Below are positions 24,467-31,428 of a stretch of 64,000 nucleotides of DNA, piece after piece. The stretch spans positions 171,809 to 235,808 of the forward strand of contig NZ_BDCI01000021.1 of NCBI RefSeq assembly GCF_001613425.1, in the 5' to 3' direction. The notes under the pieces were generated by a model, which saw nothing but the letters and a program-made list of their open reading frames with translations, made no database searches and had not been told where the DNA came from. Source of the stretch: Nocardia vulneris (GTDB lineage: Bacteria; Actinomycetota; Actinomycetes; Mycobacteriales; Mycobacteriaceae). Every line of letters starts with the position of its first letter. The stretch's first letter is position 1. Both the position numbers and the translations under genes were made by a program.

Positions 24467-24484
24467 GCCCCAATCCCTTGGGGC
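24467..24484 (+). terminator. Short hairpin after the thioesterase operon
   Basis: GCCCCAA-TCCC-TTGGGGC, 7-bp perfect stem, 78 nt after the stop of the F420-type gene. No T-run, so weak as a terminator. Confidence 0.35.
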
Positions 24485-24487
24485 GCA

Positions 24488-24510
24488 ACATTTCGGGTCA
24501 CTCGGAATGT
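24488..24510 (+). promoter_or_regulatory. Inverted repeat upstream of 36-aa peptide gene
   Basis: ACATTTCG (24488-24495) and CGGAATGT (24503-24510), one mismatch, 7-nt spacer, at the head of an AT-richer stretch (24486-24540) that probably holds the promoter of the peptide gene. Confidence 0.35.
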
Positions 24511-24571
24511 AACGAAACAACCATTTTCGATCGGTTAACCGGGTGCACAGTCCACCCGTCGAGGAGTCAGC

Positions 24572-24682
24572 ATGCTCGCCTTCGTCGCAGTTCCGTCCAA
24601 CCCCCTCGAAGGGCTGCTCCGCCAGCTCGCCTTCATGATGTGCACCCTCTCCGCCGGGGTGAACTGCGGAGTCATCCAGTAG
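24572..24682 (+). CDS. Orphan 36-aa peptide, possible precursor peptide
   Basis: Reads MLAFVAVPSNPLEGLL, RQLAFMM, then a C-terminal core CTLSAGVNCGVIQ with C24, T25, S27 and C32. A GAGGAG ribosome site lies 6 nt before the ATG, an AT-richer promoter-like stretch precedes it, and a 12-bp hairpin follows (24719-24757), so it is a self-contained unit. The N-terminal amphipathic leader and Cys/Ser/Thr core recall ribosomally made modified peptides, but no modifying enzyme is nearby. Could also be a small membrane or signal peptide. Confidence 0.55.
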   Translation: MLAFVAVPSNPLEGLLRQLAFMMCTLSAGVNCGVIQ

Positions 24683-24718
24683 GACGCACACGGCCGCCGC
24701 GTAACCGGCGCTGCCGCG

Positions 24719-24757
24719 ATTCGCACCCGCTGCCACTGCCCGGCGGCGGGTGCGAAT
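24719..24757 (+). terminator. Hairpin after the 36-aa peptide gene
   Basis: Perfect 12-bp stem ATTCGCACCCGC (24719-24730) and GCGGGTGCGAAT (24746-24757), 36 nt beyond the stop. Also 32 nt past the end of the convergent DUF885 gene, so it may serve both. Confidence 0.65.
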
Positions 24758-24788
24758 TCGTGTTCGGCCTTGGGTGCGCGGGCGGACT

Positions 24789-25985
24789 TCAGTCGCGGCG
24801 GATCGCGCCCGGCGTGAGCGGCTCGTCCAGCAGGCGACGGAAACGATCCGAGCGCTCCTCGGCGTCGGCCGCACGATCCAGCCAGCCGCCGAGCAGGCGA
24901 TACCCCTCGACGTAGGTGGAGATGTAGGCGCGCCAGAGCGGGGAGGACAGGAAGCGCAGCGATTGCCGGGCGCGCTCGGGGGTGACCAGGCTCCAGGTCT
25001 GCAGGAACTCGGCCACCTCGTCCTGGGTGCGATGCCGGTCGTGCAGCAGCAGCGCCGCGTCCTGGCGGACGCTGACGAGTTTCGCGGAGGCGTCCGAAAG
25101 TCGTTCCGCCCGTTCCCCGTCGAAGCGCAGGCCGAGGTCGGCGTAGATCTCCTGCGCCCACTTGCCCCAGCCGGGCCCGACCAGGGAGCGCAGCGCCAGG
25201 TCGGCCAGTCCCTCCGCCATCAGGCACTGCGGCGTGTTCACCAGGAACAGCGTCTGCTCGGCCTGGCCCGCGGCGACCAGGCCGGCCTCCTTGCGGCAGT
25301 GCTCGGTGTGGTGACCGGGGTAGGACTCGTGCGCGATCAACAGCGGCAGATGCGTCATGTGCTGTTTGAGATCGGCGTTGATCGCCACGCGCGAGTGGAA
25401 ATTGCCGAGGTAGTAGTTGAATCCGGACCACGGCTTGTCGCCCACCACCTCGTAGGTGACGTGCTCGTGGTCGGGCAGCGGATAGCGGGCGCGGACCAAC
25501 TCGCGCAGCGCGCCGGAGAACGCCTCGACGCAGGCCGGCAGCCGCTCCGGCGGGATCTCGTCGGCTTTGCGGTGCGCGGCCACCCGTTCGGCCAGCGGTC
25601 CGTCGCCGATCAGGACCTCGTCCATCTGCCGGTGCGCGTCGCGGTAGTCCTCGACGTCGGCGGGCGCGATATCGACGTCGAAGTAGGCGCGCACCTCGTC
25701 GACGAATCCGATGTCGTCGCCGGCGAACTTGCGCCCGGAGCATTCCAGCGCGCGCAGGTGCACATCCAGGAACTCGGTGCGCTCGGCCGTCAGCCCGGCG
25801 TCGGGCAACTCGGCGCGCAGGGCCGCCGCCCGCTGCGCCAGCTGTCGCGGCTCCGGTGCGGGACCGTTCGCCACATCGCGACGCAATGCCGGGTCACCGG
25901 TGTACGCGTCGACGAACCCCTCTTCCAAACGGTCGAATGCCAAGCCGAGCCGCAGGTACTCGGTCACGAGTGGATGCGCTTCCAT
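24789..25985 (-). CDS. DUF885 family putative metallopeptidase
   Basis: 398 aa, soluble. The family zinc motif is visible as HESYPGHH (H219, E220, H225/H226), with a downstream AEGLAD acid. DUF885 proteins are related to thermostable carboxypeptidases and are probably peptidases; substrate unknown. No signal peptide, so cytoplasmic. TAATGT 7 nt before the ATG suggests a leaderless mRNA. Confidence 0.85.
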   Translation of the reverse strand: MEAHPLVTEYLRLGLAFDRLEEGFVDAYTGDPALRRDVANGPAPEPRQLAQRAAALRAELPDAGLTAERTEFLDVHLRALECSGRKFAGDDIGFVDEVRAYFDVDIAPADVEDYRDAHRQMDEVLIGDGPLAERVAAHRKADEIPPERLPACVEAFSGALRELVRARYPLPDHEHVTYEVVGDKPWSGFNYYLGNFHSRVAINADLKQHMTHLPLLIAHESYPGHHTEHCRKEAGLVAAGQAEQTLFLVNTPQCLMAEGLADLALRSLVGPGWGKWAQEIYADLGLRFDGERAERLSDASAKLVSVRQDAALLLHDRHRTQDEVAEFLQTWSLVTPERARQSLRFLSSPLWRAYISTYVEGYRLLGGWLDRAADAEERSDRFRRLLDEPLTPGAIRRD

Positions 25986-25992
25986 CCGACCG

Positions 25993-25998
25993 ACATTA
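25993..25998 (-). promoter_or_regulatory. -10 box of the DUF885 gene
   Basis: TAATGT on the minus strand, 7 nt from the ATG at 25985. Confidence 0.5.
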
Positions 25999-26178
25999 GC
26001 CCTCCGCCGGGTGCGGCGCGCGGCACAATGACACCCCGGTTACCAACAGGTACCGGTACCCCGCTTTTCCCGCGCTACCGGCGCAGAGCAGAATTCGGCT
26101 ATGCGGCGAAAGCTAGACCGAATCTCACTGAGCCGGCACGGTATGTGTGCGTGTTTGCCGAAGTGGAGCGTCGGGTAA

Positions 26179-27111
26179 GTGGCACGAATGAGCGAGCCGA
26201 GTCCGTATGTGGAATTCGACCGGAAACAGTGGCGAACTCTGCGTAAGTCGACTCCCCTGGTGCTCACCGAGGAAGAACTGAGGGGCCTGCGCGGTCTCGG
26301 CGAACAGATCGACCTCGAGGAAGTGGCCGAGGTTTATCTGCCGCTCGCTCGACTCATCCACCTCCAGGTGGCCGCGCGGCAGCGATTGTTCGCCGCCACC
26401 GCCACCTTCCTCGGCGAGACCCATCCCGATCGGCAGGTGCCGTTCGTGATCGGCGTCGCGGGCAGCGTCGCGGTCGGCAAATCGACCACCGCGCGCGTGC
26501 TGCAGGCGCTGCTGGCCCGCTGGGACCACCATCCCCGGGTGGATCTGGTCACCACCGACGGATTCCTCTATCCCACCGCGGAACTCACCCGGCGCGGCAT
26601 CATGCACCGCAAGGGTTTTCCGGAAAGCTACGACCGCCGCAAGCTGCTGCGATTCGTCACCGAGGTGAAATCCGGTGCGGCCGAGGTGTGCGCGCCGGTG
26701 TATTCGCACATCTCCTACGACATCGTGCCGGACAAGTTCCACTGCGTGCGCCAGCCCGACATCCTGATCGTGGAGGGCCTGAACGTGCTGCAGACCGGTC
26801 CGCGGCTGATGGTCTCGGACCTGTTCGACTTCTCGATCTACGTCGACGCCCGCATCGAGGACATCGAGAAGTGGTACGTACAAAGGTTTCTCACCCTGCG
26901 CGAGACCGCGTTCGCGAACCCGAACGCGCATTTCCACCACTACGCCGGATTCACCGACGACCAGGCGACGCACGCCGCGGAGGAGATCTGGAACAACACC
27001 AACCGGCCGAATCTGGTGGAGAACATTCTGCCCACCCGGCCGCGCGCGACACTGGTGTTGCGTAAGGACGCCGACCACGCGATCAATCGGCTGCGGCTGC
27101 GTAAATTGTGA
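26179..27111 (+). CDS. coaA: Type I pantothenate kinase
   Basis: 310 aa. First committed step of CoA synthesis, phosphorylating pantothenate. P-loop GVAGSVAVGKST (G92-T103, K101), TTDGFLYP, KGFPESYD and the C-terminal NILPTRPRATLVL are family blocks. GTG 26179 is chosen because the resulting N-terminus (MARMSEPSPYVEF) aligns end to end with the mycobacterial protein as I recall it; ATG 26188 is an alternative. Convergent with the next gene. Confidence 0.97.
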   Translation: MARMSEPSPYVEFDRKQWRTLRKSTPLVLTEEELRGLRGLGEQIDLEEVAEVYLPLARLIHLQVAARQRLFAATATFLGETHPDRQVPFVIGVAGSVAVGKSTTARVLQALLARWDHHPRVDLVTTDGFLYPTAELTRRGIMHRKGFPESYDRRKLLRFVTEVKSGAAEVCAPVYSHISYDIVPDKFHCVRQPDILIVEGLNVLQTGPRLMVSDLFDFSIYVDARIEDIEKWYVQRFLTLRETAFANPNAHFHHYAGFTDDQATHAAEEIWNNTNRPNLVENILPTRPRATLVLRKDADHAINRLRLRKL

Positions 27112-27117
27112 TCCCGC

Positions 27118-27714
27118 TTACAATTTCCACGCCTCGTCCAGACGTTTGGCCACATTGATATCGCGGGCCGCGGCAATGTGCGGTTTGTCGATCTCTTTGG
27201 CGATATAGCGCGCGATGAAACGCCGGATCTCTTGATCGACGCTGGCGAGGATGCGCAGGAGCTGCCCGCGCATGGTGCCGGTGGCGACGTTGATCCGGAC
27301 ATCGCTGGAGCGCGGCGTCGCGATGTCGATGATCACCCGCAGCGGCTCCGCCGCGCGCACGGTCAGGTGCAGATGGATGTTGCCGTCGACCTCGAACCGA
27401 TGCCGATCCAGCGCCAGATCGATGAGCATGTCCACGCTGAGCGGGATCTTCAGCTGGAACGAGATCACGTCCTCGACCTCGCGACGCACCTGCGCCTGCC
27501 CGAGTTGCACCTGCGCGCTCGCCTTGGCCAGCTTCGCCGGGCCGACTCCGATCGGGCCGAAATCGAATGCCGCACCGGTCAATTGGTCGAAGGCGCCGAG
27601 AATACGCTGCTCGGAGGCGGCGTACTCGAAGAAGCGCCTGCCGAACTCCTCGTAACCGATGTACGGCCCGGCGGCCGCGACCTGTGCACCGTTGCGGCCG
27701 TCTACCTCGCGCAC
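27118..27714 (-). CDS. Uncharacterised conserved protein downstream of prenyl synthase
   Basis: 198 aa from GTG 27714, chosen because GGGGAGG lies 4-5 nt upstream; the longer frame overlaps uppS. Mixed alpha/beta, no signal peptide or membrane span. Readable blocks are IGYEEFGRRFFEYAASEQR, then a beta-rich middle (FEVDGNIHLHLTVRAAEPL) and a helical C-terminus (EIRRFIARYIAKEID). I recognise no family. Distance of 40 nt to the prenyl synthase suggests one operon. Confidence 0.7.
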   Translation of the reverse strand: MREVDGRNGAQVAAAGPYIGYEEFGRRFFEYAASEQRILGAFDQLTGAAFDFGPIGVGPAKLAKASAQVQLGQAQVRREVEDVISFQLKIPLSVDMLIDLALDRHRFEVDGNIHLHLTVRAAEPLRVIIDIATPRSSDVRINVATGTMRGQLLRILASVDQEIRRFIARYIAKEIDKPHIAAARDINVAKRLDEAWKL

Positions 27715-27754
27715 GACGCCCTCCCCGCCGGCGCGAGCGCCCGTGCGCGCCGGA

Positions 27755-28534
27755 CTAGATGCCGAACCTGCGATGTCTGGCCGCGTAGTCGCGCAGCGCC
27801 CGCAGGAAGTCCACACGCCGGAACTCCGGCCAGTACGCCTCGGTGAACCATATCTCCGAGTATGCGCTCTGCCACAGCAGAAAACCGGATAGCCGCTGCT
27901 CGCCGGAGGTGCGGATGACCAGATCCGGGTCGGGCTGGCCCGAGGTGTAGAGGTGCTGGCCGATCGCGTTCACGGTGATCGACTGCACCAGATCCTCGCC
28001 GGTCTCCCCCGCCGCGATCTCCTGGCGGACCAGCGAGCGCACCGCGTCGGTGATCTCCTGCCGGCCGCCGTAGCCGATGGCCACGTTGACGTGCACCCCG
28101 TTGCGGTCCTCGGTGCGCTCGGCGGCGGTGCGGATGCGCTTGGCGATCAACTCGGGGAATCCGTCGAGCGAGCCGACGACGCGCACGCTCCAATTCTGTT
28201 CCGGCGCCGACAGTTCCTCGACCACGTCGGTGATCACCTCGAACAGCGTCTCCAGCTCGTCGGGATCGCGCTGCAGGTTCTCGGTGGAGAGCAGGTAGAC
28301 GGTGACCATCTCGATGCCCTCGGCCTGACACCAGCCGACGAGCTCGGCGATCTTCACCGCGCCGACGCGGTGGCCATGACTCACATCGGCGAAACCGTTC
28401 TCCCGAGCCCAGCGCCGATTACCATCGCACATCACCGCGACGTGGCGGGGATGTTGTTTGCCGGCCAGCTGCTTGGTCAGCCGGGCCTCGTAGATGCGAT
28501 ACGGCAAACCCCGCACCTGAACCGGAAGCTCCAC
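27755..28534 (-). CDS. cis-Isoprenyl diphosphate synthase (Rv1086-like)
   Basis: 259 aa. UppS-fold (Z)-prenyltransferase; the M. tuberculosis counterpart makes (2Z,6E)-farnesyl diphosphate that primes decaprenyl phosphate. Catalytic D37 in CDGNRRWAREN, STENLQR, and the C-terminal RTSGEQRLSGFLLWQSAYSE region (split) with WPEFRRVDFLRALRDYA. I start at GTG 28534 because TAGGGT lies 7 nt upstream (leaderless) and length then matches the 258-aa homologue; the frame extends to 28642 without resemblance. Confidence 0.92.
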   Translation of the reverse strand: MELPVQVRGLPYRIYEARLTKQLAGKQHPRHVAVMCDGNRRWARENGFADVSHGHRVGAVKIAELVGWCQAEGIEMVTVYLLSTENLQRDPDELETLFEVITDVVEELSAPEQNWSVRVVGSLDGFPELIAKRIRTAAERTEDRNGVHVNVAIGYGGRQEITDAVRSLVRQEIAAGETGEDLVQSITVNAIGQHLYTSGQPDPDLVIRTSGEQRLSGFLLWQSAYSEIWFTEAYWPEFRRVDFLRALRDYAARHRRFGI

Positions 28535-28541
28535 GCGGGCC

Positions 28542-28547
28542 ACCCTA
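28542..28547 (-). promoter_or_regulatory. -10 box of the prenyl synthase gene
   Basis: TAGGGT on the minus strand, 7 nt from GTG 28534; supports the shorter start. Confidence 0.45.
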
Positions 28548-28604
28548 CGCCCCACGGACAGGATCCTGTCAGCCACCGCACATCCCGGTACAGTGACGAA
28601 GGGG

Positions 28605-28632
28605 CGGTAACCTACGGTCCCGTAGGTTACCG
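28605..28632. promoter_or_regulatory. Perfect 28-bp palindrome upstream of trhA
   Basis: CGGTAACCTACGG (28605-28617), TC, CCGTAGGTTACCG (28620-28632). Size and symmetry fit a TetR-type operator; no regulator gene is adjacent. It lies 25 bp before the trhA start and about 70 bp upstream of the divergent prenyl synthase. Confidence 0.75.
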
Positions 28633-28656
28633 GTGAGTTCAAGCAGGAGGTAGCTC

Positions 28657-29367
28657 GTGTCCGAATCCGTCGGTGCCACCGACTCCGGGGTGGTCGCGGG
28701 ATCGGCGCCCGAGGCGCTCGCCGAGGCGCTGATCAAACCTCGGATGCGCGGCTGGATCCATACCTGGGCGGTCGGCATCGCGGCCATCGCGGCCATCGTG
28801 CTGATCGCGAAGGCGGCGACCCTCTCGGCGACCGCGGGCTGGTCCACCCTGGTCTACGGACTGACCGTCTGCGGGCTGTTCGGCATCAGCGCGATCTATC
28901 ACCGGATCACCTGGCCGACCACGCAGGCCCGGATCCGGATGAAGCGCGCGGACCACTCGATGATCTTCCTGTTCATCGCGGGCAGCTACACCCCGTTCGC
29001 GCTGCTCGGCCTGCCCGGCCGCACGGGACAGACGCTGCTGGCCGTGGTGTGGGCGGGCGCTCTGACCGGAGTCGCGCTGAAACTGTTGTGGCCCACCGCG
29101 CCCCGCTGGGTCGGCGTGCCGCTCTACCTGCTGCTCGGCTGGGCGATCGTGCCGGTCGCGGGTCAACTGAACACCAATATCGGTATCGCACCGCTGATCC
29201 TGCTGTTCATCGGCGGACTGCTCTACAGCGGCGGCGCGATCCTCTACGCCACCAAATGGCCCAACCCGTGGCCGACCGTGTTCGGCCATCACGAGTTCTT
29301 CCACGCCGCGACGGTGCTCGCCGCGCTGACGCACTACATCGCGGTCTGGCTGGTCGTACTGCGCTGA
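28657..29367 (+). CDS. trhA: Hemolysin III / TrhA family membrane protein
   Basis: 236 aa, seven predicted membrane helices (PAQR superfamily). Metal-site residues are visible as YHR (SAIYHRITW), DHSMIFLFIAGSYTP and a C-terminal HHEFFHAATVLAA. Family members influence membrane energetics and fluidity; hemolysis is only an overexpression property. GTG with AGGAGG upstream. Promoter contains the perfect palindrome at 28605-28632. Confidence 0.92.
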   Translation: MSESVGATDSGVVAGSAPEALAEALIKPRMRGWIHTWAVGIAAIAAIVLIAKAATLSATAGWSTLVYGLTVCGLFGISAIYHRITWPTTQARIRMKRADHSMIFLFIAGSYTPFALLGLPGRTGQTLLAVVWAGALTGVALKLLWPTAPRWVGVPLYLLLGWAIVPVAGQLNTNIGIAPLILLFIGGLLYSGGAILYATKWPNPWPTVFGHHEFFHAATVLAALTHYIAVWLVVLR

Positions 29368-29465
29368 CCTGCACACTCGGCCGGGCACACCGGCAGAATG
29401 CCTGGTTTTCACCGATTCGGCAATAAAGTCGGCAGCGACATCGGAACGACAATGGCGGCGCAGCG

Positions 29466-31112
29466 ATGGCACAGCGGAGCGGAAACGAGGTGCACGGCAT
29501 GATCGCGCGGCTGGTCATCTGGGCGCTGAAGGCACGCGCCGGGCTGGCTGCGGTGGTGATCGCCGCCAACCTCAGCGGTCTCGGGGTGATCGTCACCGAA
29601 CTGTGGCTCAGCGGGTCGCTCACCATGCTCGGCGACAACTGGCTCCGATCGGTCTTCCTGGCGGGCATCTACCCGACCGTCGGTTTCGTGGCCGGCGTTG
29701 CGCTCGCGGTACGCGACCGCTCGTCCCATTTCGGCTGGCTCGACCAGGGGCGCAAGCCGACCGAGGACGAGGCGCGACAGGTGCTTCGACTGCCGATCAT
29801 CATCACCACCCGGGCCTTCGCGGTGTGGATCACCGGCGTGATCGTCGCCACGATCACGCTGATGAACCTCGCACCCGACAACGACCCCGCCGTGATGGCC
29901 GCGCTGTTCACCCTCGGCGGGGCCGAATCGGTCGGGCTCACCTTCCTCATCGTGGACCGGTTGATCCGGCCGACCATTCCGGTGGTCGCCGCGGTGCTCG
30001 GGCCGACCATGCACTGGAGTTCGAGCGTGCTGGTCCGGGTGGTGGTGAGCTGGGCGGTGGCCGGCGCGCTGCCGCTGCTGATGCTGATCGTGGTGCTGGC
30101 CAACCCGGCCGCCGCCCCGACCGACCGCATCCGCACCGCCATCTACCTCTCCATCGTCGGCCTGACCGTCGGCGCGATCGCCACCGCCTTCCTGGCCCGC
30201 GCCGTCGCCTCGCCGATGCGCACGCTGCGCCGGGCGCTGGATCGGATCACCAGAGGCGAACTCGGCGTGCGGGTTCCGGTCGGCAGTACCAGCGAGATCG
30301 GGCGGCTGGAGAACTCGGTCAACGAACTCGCCGCGAATCTGTCCGAGCGGCAGCGGATGCGCGATCTGTTCGGCAGGCACGTCGGCAACGAGGTGGCCGA
30401 ACGGGCACTGGCCGGCGGTGTCGACCTGACCGGTGACGTGCGCGAGGTGACCGCGCTGTTCGTCGACGTGACCGGCTCGGTCGAGCTGTCCACCGGACTG
30501 CCCCCGGAAGAGTTCGTGGCCAAGCTGAACCGGCTGCTCGCCACCGTGGTCGCCGCCACCGAGGAGAACAACGGTCTGGTCAACAAATTCGAAGGCGATG
30601 CGGCGCTGTGCATTTTCGGTGCCCCGATCGCGTTGCGCGACAACGCGACGCCCGCGCTGCGCGCCGCCCGCCGGATCCGGGACGAGGTGCTCGCCGCGGG
30701 AGAACTCGATATCGGCATCGGCCTGGCGCGCGGACCGGTCTTCGCGGGCAACGTCGGCTCCGACACCCGCCTGGAATACACCGTCATCGGCGACGCCGTG
30801 AACGAGGCCGCGCGCCTCACCACCGAGGCCAAAGAGGTGCCGCGCCGAATCCTGGTGAGCGGCGCGGTCATCGCGGCCGCGGCCGCACACGAACGCACCA
30901 AATGGGTGCACTACGAAACCATCCTGCTGCGCGGCATGCACACCCCGACCGTCTGCTGGACCGACAACGACCGGCGCGCCGCCGCCCGCCCCAGCCCGGC
31001 CACCACCGGCACCGCCACCGAACCCGTGATCGACGGCAGCACCATCGCCGACCCCCTCATCAAACGCAGCCCAGTAGCCGAAGCCCGCACCGCCACAGCT
31101 GAACCCGAGTGA
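29466..31112 (+). CDS. Membrane class III adenylate cyclase with HAMP domain
   Basis: 548 aa. Six hydrophobic segments in residues ~12-260, a HAMP linker (~250-305: ASPMRTLRRALDRIT, SEIGRLENSVNELA), and a cyclase homology domain (~325-500). Metal aspartates are D334 (FVDVTGS) and D378 (NKFEGDA), and the transition-state Asn/Arg are N446 and R450 (GDAVNEAAR), so it should be active and make cAMP. The C-terminal ~45 residues are low-complexity. Similar to M. tuberculosis Rv1318c-Rv1320c-type cyclases. Confidence 0.93.
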   Translation: MAQRSGNEVHGMIARLVIWALKARAGLAAVVIAANLSGLGVIVTELWLSGSLTMLGDNWLRSVFLAGIYPTVGFVAGVALAVRDRSSHFGWLDQGRKPTEDEARQVLRLPIIITTRAFAVWITGVIVATITLMNLAPDNDPAVMAALFTLGGAESVGLTFLIVDRLIRPTIPVVAAVLGPTMHWSSSVLVRVVVSWAVAGALPLLMLIVVLANPAAAPTDRIRTAIYLSIVGLTVGAIATAFLARAVASPMRTLRRALDRITRGELGVRVPVGSTSEIGRLENSVNELAANLSERQRMRDLFGRHVGNEVAERALAGGVDLTGDVREVTALFVDVTGSVELSTGLPPEEFVAKLNRLLATVVAATEENNGLVNKFEGDAALCIFGAPIALRDNATPALRAARRIRDEVLAAGELDIGIGLARGPVFAGNVGSDTRLEYTVIGDAVNEAARLTTEAKEVPRRILVSGAVIAAAAAHERTKWVHYETILLRGMHTPTVCWTDNDRRAAARPSPATTGTATEPVIDGSTIADPLIKRSPVAEARTATAEPE

Positions 31113-31137
31113 CCCGGCGGGTTCGAGTCGGTCAGCC

Positions 31138-31198
31138 GATCACCAGGTAATGGTGGCGGCATCGGCCGAGAGCGCAACACCACCATTACCTGGTGATC
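31138..31198 (+). terminator. Perfect 19-bp inverted repeat after the cyclase gene
   Basis: GATCACCAGGTAATGGTGG (31138-31156) and CCACCATTACCTGGTGATC (31180-31198), 23-nt loop, 25 nt past the cyclase stop. No T-run follows. It may be a terminator, an RNA stability element or a protein-binding site; the perfect long arms are notable. Confidence 0.5.
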
Positions 31199-31245
31199 AA
31201 CAGTCCAGTACACGCCGGGCGGCCGCTGAGCGTAGTCGAGCGGCC

Positions 31246-31322
31246 GGCCGCTCCTTCAGGTGGAGAGCGGCGTGCAGTTCGTCCGCGGTGCTTACTGGAA
31301 GATCGCAGACCGAGCCGCAGCA
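31246..31322 (-). pseudogene. Diverged duplicate of the DUF255 gene tail
   Basis: 77 bp that match 31424-31500 (the last codons of the DUF255 protein gene) at about 68 of 77 positions without gaps. In the same frame it reads SVCDLPVSTADELHAALHLK, against SVCDLPVGTADELRAALRLK in the intact gene, and most differences are synonymous. The intact stop is lost and the frame runs on. It looks like the remnant of a second gene copy or of recombination with a homologue. The rest of 31199-31428 shows no gene. Confidence 0.75.
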
Positions 31323-31428
31323 AGGGAGCCCCAAGCGGCGCGCGGCGGGACGCGCGGATCCCACGGCTCAACTAGTCGTCTCAGCCGCCACCGAGACACT
31401 CACTTACGAACCTCCGCGCCCCCGGCCG

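Noticed and set aside
29409..30941. 510-aa minus-strand ORF
   Set aside because: Antisense shadow of the adenylate cyclase gene.
31186..31371. 61-aa ORF over the duplicated tail
   Set aside because: Out of frame with the duplicated coding remnant; basic low-complexity sequence.
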